Assembly: GCA_002457745.1 (NCBI GenBank)
Contig: NTKV01000009.1
Location: forward strand, 1-32,790
Length of the DNA: 32,790 nt
Source of the DNA: SAR116 cluster bacterium MED-G06
Lineage (GTDB): Bacteria; Pseudomonadota; Alphaproteobacteria; Puniceispirillales; Puniceispirillaceae
Direction of reading: 5' to 3'
How positions within the stretch are numbered: the first letter of the stretch is position 1; each line of letters begins with the position of its first letter. A program made the translations under genes and the position numbers. This document shows positions 1-8,575 of this stretch, in pieces. The notes beneath the pieces were generated by a model. It was not told where the DNA came from and made no database searches. It saw nothing but the letters and a program-made list of their open reading frames with translations.

Positions 1-1128
<1,128 letters not shown>

Positions 1129-1137
1129 GGCCTTACG

Positions 1138-1848
1138 CTAACCGGCAAACCGCGCCAGAAACCTGTTCAGAATGGCCGTCACCTCATCCGGTGTCTCCAG
1201 CGGCGACAGATGCCCGATGCCATCGAGGATCACCAGCTCGGACTGCGGCGCCAGCGCCGCCATTTCCTCGGAAATCCGTGGCGGTGTCAGCGTGTCAAGG
1301 CTGCCACACAGGATCAGGGCCGGCACAGTCAGGCCGCGAAGCGTGTCCGACTGGTCGCGCCGCCCCAGAATGGCGCGTTGCTGCAGGACAAAATTCTCGC
1401 GCCCGACCTCCTCTGCCATGGCGATGATGCGCGCCACAAGCACCTCGTTCTCCAGTGCCGCCGGCGACAGGAAACTTTTCATCAGATGCCGTGTGACACC
1501 CCGAAACCTGTCGCTTTCTGCCATCTTGATGGTGGCCTCGCGCTGTTCACGCTTCTCTGGCGTGTCCTCGCGATAGGCGGTGTTGAGCAGGGCGACGCCG
1601 GCCATCCGGTCCGGGGCAAGACGCGCCATCTCAAGCGCGATATAGCCCCCCATCGACAGGCCGACAGGCACCAGCGGCCCCTCGGCAAGCGCCAGCGCGG
1701 CTTCGGCCATCGCGGTCACGCTGTCGCGGCCGGTGGTTGCGGCGATATATGGCGCGACCGGATAGGCAAGATCACGAAGCTGGGACGTGAACAGATCGGA
1801 CGTCAACACCAGTCCGGGAATGAAAATGGGGGTTGGAATCTGGTCCAT
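1138..1848 (-). CDS. alpha/beta-fold hydrolase
   Basis: A 236-residue cytoplasmic alpha/beta hydrolase; the substrate cannot be told from sequence. The nucleophile elbow GLSMGG is near residues 63-68, the catalytic Asp is probably in GSLDTLTP, and the His is in GIGHLSPLE near the C-terminus, so the Ser-Asp-His triad looks complete. The N-terminus begins PIFIPGLVLTSDLF, which provides the strand and oxyanion-hole loop of the fold. Length is usual for the family (haloperoxidase or ester hydrolase-like). The ATG at 1848 has only a weak ribosome binding site. The gene converges on parE with a 9-bp gap and diverges from the RNA helicase gene. Nothing in the neighbourhood points to a pathway. Confidence 0.85.
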   Translation of the reverse strand: MDQIPTPIFIPGLVLTSDLFTSQLRDLAYPVAPYIAATTGRDSVTAMAEAALALAEGPLVPVGLSMGGYIALEMARLAPDRMAGVALLNTAYREDTPEKREQREATIKMAESDRFRGVTRHLMKSFLSPAALENEVLVARIIAMAEEVGRENFVLQQRAILGRRDQSDTLRGLTVPALILCGSLDTLTPPRISEEMAALAPQSELVILDGIGHLSPLETPDEVTAILNRFLARFAG

Positions 1849-1892
1849 ATGCGCGAAATCCGGGCAATGCAGCGTCAGGAGGCGAAGTTGGA

Positions 1893-1921
1893 TTGACCTT
1901 TGGGCATTAAGTCTGTATCAC
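1893..1921 (+). promoter_or_regulatory. predicted sigma-70 promoter of the rhlE-type gene
   Basis: TTGACC (1893-1898, 5/6 to the -35 consensus) is separated by 17 bp from TATCAC (1916-1921, 4/6 to the -10 consensus). Transcription would start near 1928 and leave a 5' UTR of about 115 nt before the GTG at 2044. The call rests on consensus match only. The rest of the 195-bp divergent gap shows nothing else clear. Confidence 0.45.
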
Positions 1922-2043
1922 CTCGATCTAGCATTGCCCAGCGTAAATCGCCGATCCACAGACCCGCCACGAAAGACGGACGTGAAAATCGAGAGGCAGA
2001 ACCCCGTGCACAATGTCACTCACCTTTGCAAAGGACGTAACTG

Positions 2044-3429
2044 GTGAATTTTTCTGAACTTGGCCTGTGCGATGAGCTCAGCCAGGCGGTAGCCGATCTG
2101 GGCTACACCGCCCCCACTCCGATCCAGGAAAAATCGATCCCCTATGTATTGATGGGACGCGATATTCTGGGCTCGGCGCAGACAGGCACAGGCAAGACTG
2201 CCTCCTTTACCCTGCCGATGATCGAAATTCTGGCATCCGGCCGCGCCAAGGCGCGCCTGCCACGTTCACTGATCCTGGCACCCACCCGAGAGCTGGCCGC
2301 ACAGGTGGCCGACTCCTTCGAGAAATTCAGCACCTATCACAAGCTGTCCATGGCGCTGCTGATCGGGGGCGTCAGTTTTGCTGACCAGAACGCCGCCCTC
2401 AGCAAGGGTGTGGATGTTCTGATTGCCACCCCCGGCCGCCTTCTCGACCATTTCGAGCGTGGCAAGGTGCTGCTGACCGATGTGAAGGTTCTTGTGATCG
2501 ACGAGGCGGACCGCATGCTGGACATGGGCTTCATCCCCGATGTCGAGCGTATTGTCGGGCTTCTGCCACCGCTGCGCCAGACACTGTTCTTCTCGGCCAC
2601 CCTGTCGGACGACATCAAGAAGCTGTCCGACAAATTCGTCTCCAACCCGAAGGTCATCGAGGTGGCGCCGCCGGCAAGCACCGCCGACACGGTTGCACAG
2701 CACCTGACCTGGACCACACCGAAGAGCAAGCGCGAAGCACTGCGCTCGCTGCTGCAAAGCGAAGATGTGAAGAACGCTGTGATTTTCTGCAATCGCAAGC
2801 GGGACATCAGCACCCTGGTCACCTCATTGAAACGCCACGACTTCAGCGCTGTTGCCCTCCATGGCGACATGACCCAGTCGGCCCGTCTTGAGGCATTACA
2901 GAGTTTCAAGAATGGTGAAGTGCCGCTGATGATCGCCTCTGACGTGGCGGCGCGCGGTCTTGATATTGCCGGCCTCAGCCATGTCTTCAATTTCGACGTC
3001 CCGTCGAACGCCGAGGATTATGTGCACCGCATCGGACGCACCGGCCGCGCCGGCAAGTCCGGGCGTGCCTTCACCATCGCAGCTGGCGACGATGACCGCA
3101 AATATGTCTCCGCCATCGAAAAGCTGATCGGCAAAGCCATCCCGCTGACCGATGGGGACACGGCACCGGCGAAGACCAGCGCTGCCAGGTCCGAAAAACC
3201 ATCCGGCAAAGCCTCAAAGTCTGCCAGTGGCACAGCCTCAAAATCAGCCAGTGGCAGCGCCACAAAATCATCCAGCGACGAGACCGCAAAGAAGGCCGAA
3301 AATGGCCGTGGTCGCGGAAAGTCGCGCAAGTCATCCGAAGCGCATCCGGGTGAACTGGCACCGCCGCCAGACTGCAAGGGCAACACCCTGCACGACACCG
3401 GTCATGTGCCGGCGTTCCTGCTGCGCTAG
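2044..3429 (+). CDS. rhlE: DEAD-box RNA helicase, RhlE type
   Basis: A 461-residue ATP-dependent RNA helicase, likely acting in ribosome assembly or RNA turnover. All core motifs are present in order: Q motif (PTPIQ, about 24-28), Walker A AQTGTGKT (45-52), PTRELA (80-85), TPGR (129-132), DEAD (153-156), SAT (184-186) and HRIGRTGRAG (328-337). The GTG start at 2044 is set by an in-frame TAA at 2038-2040 and by AAGGA about 8 nt upstream. From about residue 375 the protein turns into a low-complexity Lys/Ser/Ala tail with an imperfect SKSASGTA-like repeat, then a basic GRGRGKSRKS patch, typical of RNA-binding tails in this family. The last 25 residues are less basic and contain one Cys. The gene converges on pepN with a 26-bp gap. 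Confidence 0.92.
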   Translation: MNFSELGLCDELSQAVADLGYTAPTPIQEKSIPYVLMGRDILGSAQTGTGKTASFTLPMIEILASGRAKARLPRSLILAPTRELAAQVADSFEKFSTYHKLSMALLIGGVSFADQNAALSKGVDVLIATPGRLLDHFERGKVLLTDVKVLVIDEADRMLDMGFIPDVERIVGLLPPLRQTLFFSATLSDDIKKLSDKFVSNPKVIEVAPPASTADTVAQHLTWTTPKSKREALRSLLQSEDVKNAVIFCNRKRDISTLVTSLKRHDFSAVALHGDMTQSARLEALQSFKNGEVPLMIASDVAARGLDIAGLSHVFNFDVPSNAEDYVHRIGRTGRAGKSGRAFTIAAGDDDRKYVSAIEKLIGKAIPLTDGDTAPAKTSAARSEKPSGKASKSASGTASKSASGSATKSSSDETAKKAENGRGRGKSRKSSEAHPGELAPPPDCKGNTLHDTGHVPAFLLR

Positions 3430-3455
3430 CCTGTGCTTCTACCCTGTCGCAGGCG

Positions 3456-6029
3456 CTACAGCGCCTTGCCGACAACCTCTTTCAGGTCATTTGACTGGGC
3501 CCCGGCGCTGATCCGGTTCAGCGCGGAGCGCATCCGCTCCCGGCGCGCTGCGTCATAGGCCGCCATGCGGGTCATTGGCAGCGCCATACGGGCGGCAATC
3601 TGCGGATTGCGTGAATCAATCTCGACCAGCCGGTCGGCCATATAGTCGTAGCCCGACCCGTCTGCCGCATGGAATCGCGGCGTATTGCCCATCATGAACG
3701 CGCCAAGCACCGCGCGAAGCTTGTTCGGATTCTTCGGATCGAACTCAGGATGCCGCATCAACGTATCAAGCCGGTCGATGCTGCCGCCAACCGACGACAT
3801 CGATTCCATCTGGAACCATTTCTCCATCACCAGGGCATTGCCCTTCCAGCGGTCGTGGAACGCCGCCAGCGCCCGGACCCTTGCGTCATCCTCGCAGTGG
3901 ATCAGCGCCCTCAGCGCCCCCTGCGAGATCGTCATGTTCTGATCCATCACCATGGCCTCGGCAGCGGCCAGCGCCGCGCTGTCATCCGCCGCCACACCAA
4001 GCTCGACAAACTGCATCAACAGGGCCCGGCCACCGGCGCTGCCAGCCATATCCCCACGTGCATCCAGCGCTGCGGCGATGGTGGGCGCGAGCGCGGCACC
4101 AAGCGCCGCCATCAGCCCACGTCGGGCGGTAAACAACGCCACCGGATCAGCAGGCATACGTGCCGCCTCAAGCACCGCCAGTCCCGGAAGCCGCAGCGCC
4201 CCAGCCTTGAATTCGTCAAGCAGGCTGTCATCCTGAAGAAGAGTGTCGAACCCGCCAGCCAATGCCGCAACAGAGGCATCGTCGCCAGCTGCCAGTGACA
4301 GGATCGCATCGGTGGCCAGAATCTGTGCTGAATCCCAGCGGTTGAACAGGTCGCTGTCATGCGCCACCAGATGCAGCCTCTCCGCCGCATCCAGATCATC
4401 ACTCAACCGCACCGGCGCGGAGAAGCCGCGAAGCACGCTTGGCGTGGCCTGTGCAGGCATTCCGGCGCCCTCCTCGGCATGAAAGCGGTACTTCGCCTCG
4501 GCACCCTCAAACAGCACAACATGCTCGTCACGCGCCTCGTTATCACCGTCCAGGCGAAGGCGCACCGGGGCACCGTCAGCTCCGACAAAGCCAAGCCTGA
4601 CAGGAATGGCAAGCGGGTCACGCGGGGTGCCGGCTGCCGTCTCGGGAATCTCCTGACGAAGCGCCAGCGTCACACCGCTGTCATCTGCCGAGCGCTGCAT
4701 CTCCAGCCGCGGGGTGCCGGCCTGGCTGTACCAGCCATGGAAGGCCGACATGTCACGGCCGTTGGCATCTGCCATCGCGGCGACAAAGTCATCACAGGTC
4801 ACAGCAGTGCCGTCATGCCGCTCGAAATACAGGTCCATGCCGCGACGGAAGCCATCCCGCCCAAGATACCCCGCCATCATACGGATCACCTCGGCGCCCT
4901 TTTCATAGACGGTCGGGGTGTAGAAATTGTTGATTTCACTGTAGGATTCAGGACGGATCGGATGAGATGTCGGGCTGCTGTCCTCAGGGAACTGGGCGGC
5001 ACGGAGAAGGCTGACATCACCGGCACGCTGGACGCCTTCATCATGCATGTCGGCCGAAAAGCACTGGTCGCGATAGACCGTCAGCCCTTCTTTCAGGGTC
5101 AGCTGGAACCAGTCACGGCAGGTCACCCTGTTGCCGGTCCAGTTGTGGAAATATTCATGCGCGACAATGGATTCGACGCGGTCCAGATCCTCGTCTGTGG
5201 CCGTTGACGGATCGGCCAGCACGAATTTGCTGTTGAAGATGTTGAGGCCCTTGTTCTCCATCGCGCCCATATTGAAATGGCTGACGGCAACGATCTGGAA
5301 CAGGTCGAGATCATATTCCAGCCCATATGTGTCCTCATCCCACTTCATCGACTTCTTCAGCGAGTCCATGGCGTGACCTGTCAGCTCCAGATTGCCCTTC
5401 TCGACATAGATATGAAGATCGACGGCGCGGCCTGACGCGGTGGTGAACCTGTCAGCCGCAAGGTCAAGGTCACCGACAACACAGGCAAACAGGTAGCTTG
5501 GCTTGGGGTGCGGGTCATGCCACAGCGCAAAATGCCGGTCCCCGTCAAGTTCGCCGGTCTCGACAAGATTGCCGTTCGAGAGCAGCTGCGGGAACCGGCG
5601 GTCTGCCTCGATCCGCACGGTGAAGACAGTCATCACATCCGGCCGGTCAGGGAAGAAACCGATCCTGCGGAAGCCCTCAGGCTCGCATTGCGTGCAATAC
5701 ATGCCGCCGGACAGATACAGTCCCTCGAGCGCGGTGTTGGTCTCGGGGTGGCATTCCGCGCGGATGCTGACAACACAGCGCTCCGGCAGCCCTTCAAAAC
5801 TCAGACCCTCGGCGCTGACCGGCCAGTCAGCTTCGTCAAGGATGCGGCCATCAAGGCTGATTTCATGAAGCGTCAGGTCGCGTCCGTTCAGAACGAACGG
5901 TGCCTCACCGGTGCGCACAAGCGCCAGCGTCGTGGTGACATAGGTCCGATCATCGAAGATCCGGATATCGAGTTCCGCCGTTGCAACACGGGCGGAAGGC
6001 GGCTGGTAGTCCGAGCGATGTTTCAGCAT
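3456..6029 (-). CDS. pepN: aminopeptidase N (M1 metallopeptidase)
   Basis: An 857-residue zinc aminopeptidase that removes N-terminal residues from peptides in the cytoplasm. The substrate-binding motif GAMEN lies at residues 255-259. The zinc site HEYFH lies at 291-295 and the third ligand is Glu314, giving the exact HExxH-x18-E spacing of family M1. Length and the long helical C-terminal domain fit the bacterial PepN type (about 870 residues). The start ATG at 6029 has AGGAG about 10 nt upstream. It is the last gene of the minus-strand run aroE-like, gcrA, pepN, only 40 bp after gcrA, so it may be read from the gcrA transcript. A short hairpin (arms 3451-3457 and 3460-3466) overlaps its stop codon but has no T run. 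Confidence 0.95.
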   Translation of the reverse strand: MLKHRSDYQPPSARVATAELDIRIFDDRTYVTTTLALVRTGEAPFVLNGRDLTLHEISLDGRILDEADWPVSAEGLSFEGLPERCVVSIRAECHPETNTALEGLYLSGGMYCTQCEPEGFRRIGFFPDRPDVMTVFTVRIEADRRFPQLLSNGNLVETGELDGDRHFALWHDPHPKPSYLFACVVGDLDLAADRFTTASGRAVDLHIYVEKGNLELTGHAMDSLKKSMKWDEDTYGLEYDLDLFQIVAVSHFNMGAMENKGLNIFNSKFVLADPSTATDEDLDRVESIVAHEYFHNWTGNRVTCRDWFQLTLKEGLTVYRDQCFSADMHDEGVQRAGDVSLLRAAQFPEDSSPTSHPIRPESYSEINNFYTPTVYEKGAEVIRMMAGYLGRDGFRRGMDLYFERHDGTAVTCDDFVAAMADANGRDMSAFHGWYSQAGTPRLEMQRSADDSGVTLALRQEIPETAAGTPRDPLAIPVRLGFVGADGAPVRLRLDGDNEARDEHVVLFEGAEAKYRFHAEEGAGMPAQATPSVLRGFSAPVRLSDDLDAAERLHLVAHDSDLFNRWDSAQILATDAILSLAAGDDASVAALAGGFDTLLQDDSLLDEFKAGALRLPGLAVLEAARMPADPVALFTARRGLMAALGAALAPTIAAALDARGDMAGSAGGRALLMQFVELGVAADDSAALAAAEAMVMDQNMTISQGALRALIHCEDDARVRALAAFHDRWKGNALVMEKWFQMESMSSVGGSIDRLDTLMRHPEFDPKNPNKLRAVLGAFMMGNTPRFHAADGSGYDYMADRLVEIDSRNPQIAARMALPMTRMAAYDAARRERMRSALNRISAGAQSNDLKEVVGKAL

Positions 6030-6069
6030 CTGTCAGGCACTCCTGCCCGGCAGACGCGGGCGGTCGGGA

Positions 6070-6477
6070 TCAGCGGTTGTCGCGTGAGGTGGTATAGGCT
6101 TCTTCGCAATGTTTCAGGCAATAGGGCTTGCCCGGAACAATGGTGTCACCACAGAAGGAGAAGCCGTTCAGCTTTGGATCGCCAGACGGCCAGCAGCACT
6201 TGCTCCGCGACCATTGCAGCTTGCGAAGCTCGAGGCGGAGCGGCAGGTTCACCGGTTCGACAGGTGCCTTCGGCTTGGCGGGTTTCTTGGTTTCACTCGT
6301 AGACTTGGAAATTGGCGACGGGCGCTTGGGAAGACCCATACGGTGCGCCTTGCCGGCAATGGCGTTACGCGATACGCCGAGGGCGTCACCTATCTGCGAG
6401 ATCGACAGCCCCTGATCCCAGAGCTTGCGCAGTTCGGCAAGTCGCTCTTCGGTCCAGGCATTGGCGGTATCGGTCAT
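6070..6477 (-). CDS. gcrA: GcrA cell-cycle regulator
   Basis: A 135-residue homologue of GcrA, the alphaproteobacterial transcription factor that works with RNA polymerase sigma-70 at promoters carrying methylated GANTC. The N-terminal helix-turn-helix is clear (WTEERLAELRKLWDQG, then SISQIGDALGVSRNAIAGK, residues 8-43). A Lys/Pro-rich linker follows (about 52-75). The conserved C-terminal module has Cys94/95-Trp-Pro, FCG with Cys109, and YCLKHC with Cys120 and Cys124. I chose the ATG at 6477 over the longer frame because GAGG lies just upstream and because the family begins immediately before the WTEER motif. No GANTC site lies in its own 111-bp upstream gap. A predicted target region lies before ctrA at 20473-20534. 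Confidence 0.93.
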   Translation of the reverse strand: MTDTANAWTEERLAELRKLWDQGLSISQIGDALGVSRNAIAGKAHRMGLPKRPSPISKSTSETKKPAKPKAPVEPVNLPLRLELRKLQWSRSKCCWPSGDPKLNGFSFCGDTIVPGKPYCLKHCEEAYTTSRDNR

Positions 6478-6588
6478 TGCATCCTCACTTCCCTGCGCCT
6501 CATATGTCGGTGAAGTCTGCGGCGCGGTGCAACAGATATACTCACGCGGCCGCGCAAACTCAATTGCCAAATGGCCGCGATACCGGCA

Positions 6589-7416
6589 CTACAGCGCGCC
6601 GATGAAGCCACCGATCAGGTCGATCTGACAATCCAGCATATGTCGGCCATAATGCGTCACCAGGCCTCGGGCCTCGGCGGCGGCCAGCCATTCGGTGCGC
6701 GCGGGCACCATAATGATCTCGGCAATCACCGTGTCGGCCCCTGCGGCATCCAGCGCGATGGGAAGGGCATCCCCCTGATGAAGACCGAGGCTGGTGGTGT
6801 TGACGATCAAATCGACACCGCTGCCATCATGGCCGGTGGCAACCTCAGCCTGGTGATGTCCCCCGACCTCGGCAAGTGCGGCAACAATGGCAGCAGCCTT
6901 GTCAGGTGTCCTGTTCAGAATGCGAAGACGGCCAACCCCGGCGGTGCACAGCGCCAGCGCGATCGCCCGTGCCGCGCCGCCTGCCCCCAGCATCAGAATA
7001 TCCATGCCGGCAGGGTCATGGCCCTGCTGGCGCAGGCCGGCGACGAACCCGGCACCATCAAAATTATCGCCATGCATACTGCCGTCAGGCTCAAACCGTA
7101 TGGCGTTGACCGCACCGGTCAGCTTCGCCTCCGGGCCAAGGCTGTCGCACAGTTCGGCGATTGCCATCTTGTGCGGGATGGTGACAGCCATACCCTGGAA
7201 ATTGGCCATACCGCGCAGCGCGGTCACCATATCCTCCAGCGCTGCCGGCGGCACATCCATCGGCACCATCACCCGGTCCAGACCATGTTCGGCGAACAGG
7301 CGGTTGAACACCATCGGCGCCCTTACATGGTCAGCCGGATGCGCAATCGTCGCAAAAACCTGACTGGTACCTGTCACCCAGGGCATGTCCCCGCGATCAT
7401 CAGTCATCATTCGCAT
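6589..7416 (-). CDS. shikimate dehydrogenase family protein, atypical substrate pocket
   Basis: A 275-residue NAD(P)-dependent dehydrogenase of the AroE fold, which in the classic case reduces 3-dehydroshikimate in aromatic amino acid synthesis. It keeps the catalytic Lys83 (VTIPHK), Asn104 (AVNAI), Asp120 and the nucleotide-binding GAGGAARAI loop followed by NRT. Two features deviate. The Ser-x-Ser pair that binds the shikimate carboxylate in classic AroE is replaced by Val31 and Ala33 (HVRAP), and the usual NTD motif reads NFD (118-120). This points to one of the AroE-like subfamilies with a different substrate, so I leave the symbol blank. It is the first gene of the aroE-like, gcrA, pepN run. 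The start is ATG 7416 with GGAA about 9 nt upstream; ATGs at 7410 and 7407 are possible. Confidence 0.85.
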   Translation of the reverse strand: MRMMTDDRGDMPWVTGTSQVFATIAHPADHVRAPMVFNRLFAEHGLDRVMVPMDVPPAALEDMVTALRGMANFQGMAVTIPHKMAIAELCDSLGPEAKLTGAVNAIRFEPDGSMHGDNFDGAGFVAGLRQQGHDPAGMDILMLGAGGAARAIALALCTAGVGRLRILNRTPDKAAAIVAALAEVGGHHQAEVATGHDGSGVDLIVNTTSLGLHQGDALPIALDAAGADTVIAEIIMVPARTEWLAAAEARGLVTHYGRHMLDCQIDLIGGFIGAL

Positions 7417-7557
7417 CTTTCATTCCAGAGACAGCCCGCAGGCAGCCAGATGGCGAAACCTCGCCGGCGAAATGCGGCGCAGTGGCCACAAAAGTTCGTG
7501 AAATGGTCACGGCCCTGTCACCATTGTGCCGTTTTCCGAGGCCAGAAAGACCCTCGG

Positions 7558-7605
7558 CACCGGTACACAGGACCGGACCACCCACCGCAGGTCAGTGTAC
7601 CGGTG
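7558..7605. promoter_or_regulatory. 11-bp perfect inverted repeat in divergent intergenic region
   Basis: CACCGGTACAC (7558-7568) and its exact reverse complement GTGTACCGGTG (7595-7605) flank a 26-bp spacer, in the 260-bp gap between the aroE-like gene (-) and the EF-hand gene (+). The right arm ends 71 bp before the EF-hand start. No T run follows on either strand, so a terminator is unlikely. It could be a paired operator or an mRNA leader stem. I see no convincing promoter in the rest of the gap. Confidence 0.5.
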
Positions 7606-7676
7606 TCACGACAGGTTTCAACCTTCACCACAGCCACCAACCGGGCCAAAGCCACTAACCGAAAGGAACACATAAA

Positions 7677-8105
7677 ATGAAAACACTCAGCAAGACCATG
7701 GTGATCGCCAGCGGGCTGGCACTGTCCGGCCTGATTGTCGCCAGCCTCGCGGTCGCCGGAAATAGCGGGGGCCATCACAAGAAGCACCGCATGTTCAACG
7801 CTGCCACCATCGACAGCAATGGCGATGGTGCCTTGAGCAAGGACGAGGTTCTTGCCCATAACAGGATCCACTTTGACAGGATCGACCGTGATCGCGACGG
7901 CGTGATCAGCACCGATGAATTCAGCGCCAGACTGGTTACGATGTTCACCCGCATGGATGCCAATTCGGACGGGCTTCTGCAGGGTGAAGAACTGCCGCGC
8001 CGTATGGGCAAGCCTGGCCATGGACACAGACATGGTTACGGCCAAGGCCACAACAAGTCCCCGCACAGCGGGACCGGTACCGGCACCTCCCGAGGCACCT
8101 CCTGA
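7677..8105 (+). CDS. secreted EF-hand calcium-binding protein
   Basis: A 142-residue protein with an N-terminal signal peptide: basic MKTLSK, a hydrophobic stretch to about residue 26, then a probable cleavage around AVAG. Three canonical 12-residue EF-hand loops follow at 46-57, 70-81 and 94-105. Each has Asp at positions 1 and 5, Gly at 6, a hydrophobic residue at 8 and Glu at 12, so all three should bind calcium. The tail (about 111-142) is rich in Gly, His and Ser/Thr and could bind metal non-specifically. The start has AAAGGA about 8 nt upstream. The role is unknown; periplasmic calcium buffering or sensing is an inference. It converges on msrB. Confidence 0.9.
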   Translation: MKTLSKTMVIASGLALSGLIVASLAVAGNSGGHHKKHRMFNAATIDSNGDGALSKDEVLAHNRIHFDRIDRDRDGVISTDEFSARLVTMFTRMDANSDGLLQGEELPRRMGKPGHGHRHGYGQGHNKSPHSGTGTGTSRGTS

Positions 8106-8133
8106 CGGTTTGGTTCGATGTATGACAGAGGCC

Positions 8134-8154
8134 CGGGCGGCTCAGGGCCGCCCG
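8134..8154. terminator. strong hairpin between convergent genes
   Basis: CGGGCGGC (8134-8141) and GCCGCCCG (8147-8154) form a perfect 8-bp stem with a 5-nt loop, between the EF-hand stop (8105) and the msrB stop (8162). There is no T run on either side, so intrinsic termination is uncertain. Protecting the 3' ends of both mRNAs is also possible. Confidence 0.4.
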
Positions 8155-8161
8155 CATGGCC

Positions 8162-8575
8162 CTAGACGTCTTCGGGCGCGCCGTCTCCGGAGAAGGACAG
8201 CGACGCCGAATTGATGCAATAGCGCAGTCCCGTTGGCTGTGGTCCATCTGGAAAGACATGGCCAAGATGCGAATCGCAGCGGTTGCAATGCACCTCGGTG
8301 CGGCGCATGAACATGCTGTTGTCCTCGGTCTCGCCAACCGCGTCATTGCCAAGCGTGTCGTAGAAGCTTGGCCAGCCGCTTCCTGAATTGAACTTTGTCC
8401 CTGACGAGAACAGCTCCTCACCGCAGCATACGCAGTGATAGACACCATCCTCGTAATGCTTGTCCAGCGCACCGGTGAAAGCGCGTTCGGTGCCATGCTC
8501 GCGCGTCACGTGATATTGCTCGGCTGTCAGCTGGGCGCGCCATTCCGCTTCCGTCTTGATCACCTTTCCGCTCAT
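8162..8575 (-). CDS. msrB: peptide-methionine (R)-S-oxide reductase
   Basis: A 137-residue MsrB that reduces the R epimer of methionine sulfoxide in proteins. The structural zinc is held by Cys48/Cys51 and Cys97/Cys100. GSGWPSF (65-71) and LGHVFPDGPQPTGLRYCIN are the family signatures, with catalytic Cys120. Its ATG overlaps the stop of the upstream molybdenum hydroxylase gene in an ATGA arrangement (8572-8575), so the two are probably translationally coupled. There is no signal peptide, so it is cytoplasmic. It is the last gene of the five-gene minus-strand run. Confidence 0.95.
   Translation of the reverse strand: MSGKVIKTEAEWRAQLTAEQYHVTREHGTERAFTGALDKHYEDGVYHCVCCGEELFSSGTKFNSGSGWPSFYDTLGNDAVGETEDNSMFMRRTEVHCNRCDSHLGHVFPDGPQPTGLRYCINSASLSFSGDGAPEDV

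Noticed and set aside
3451-3466. Terminator between the rhlE-type gene and pepN
   Set aside because: The 7-bp arms are separated by only 2 nt and no T run follows, so the hairpin is not a convincing terminator.
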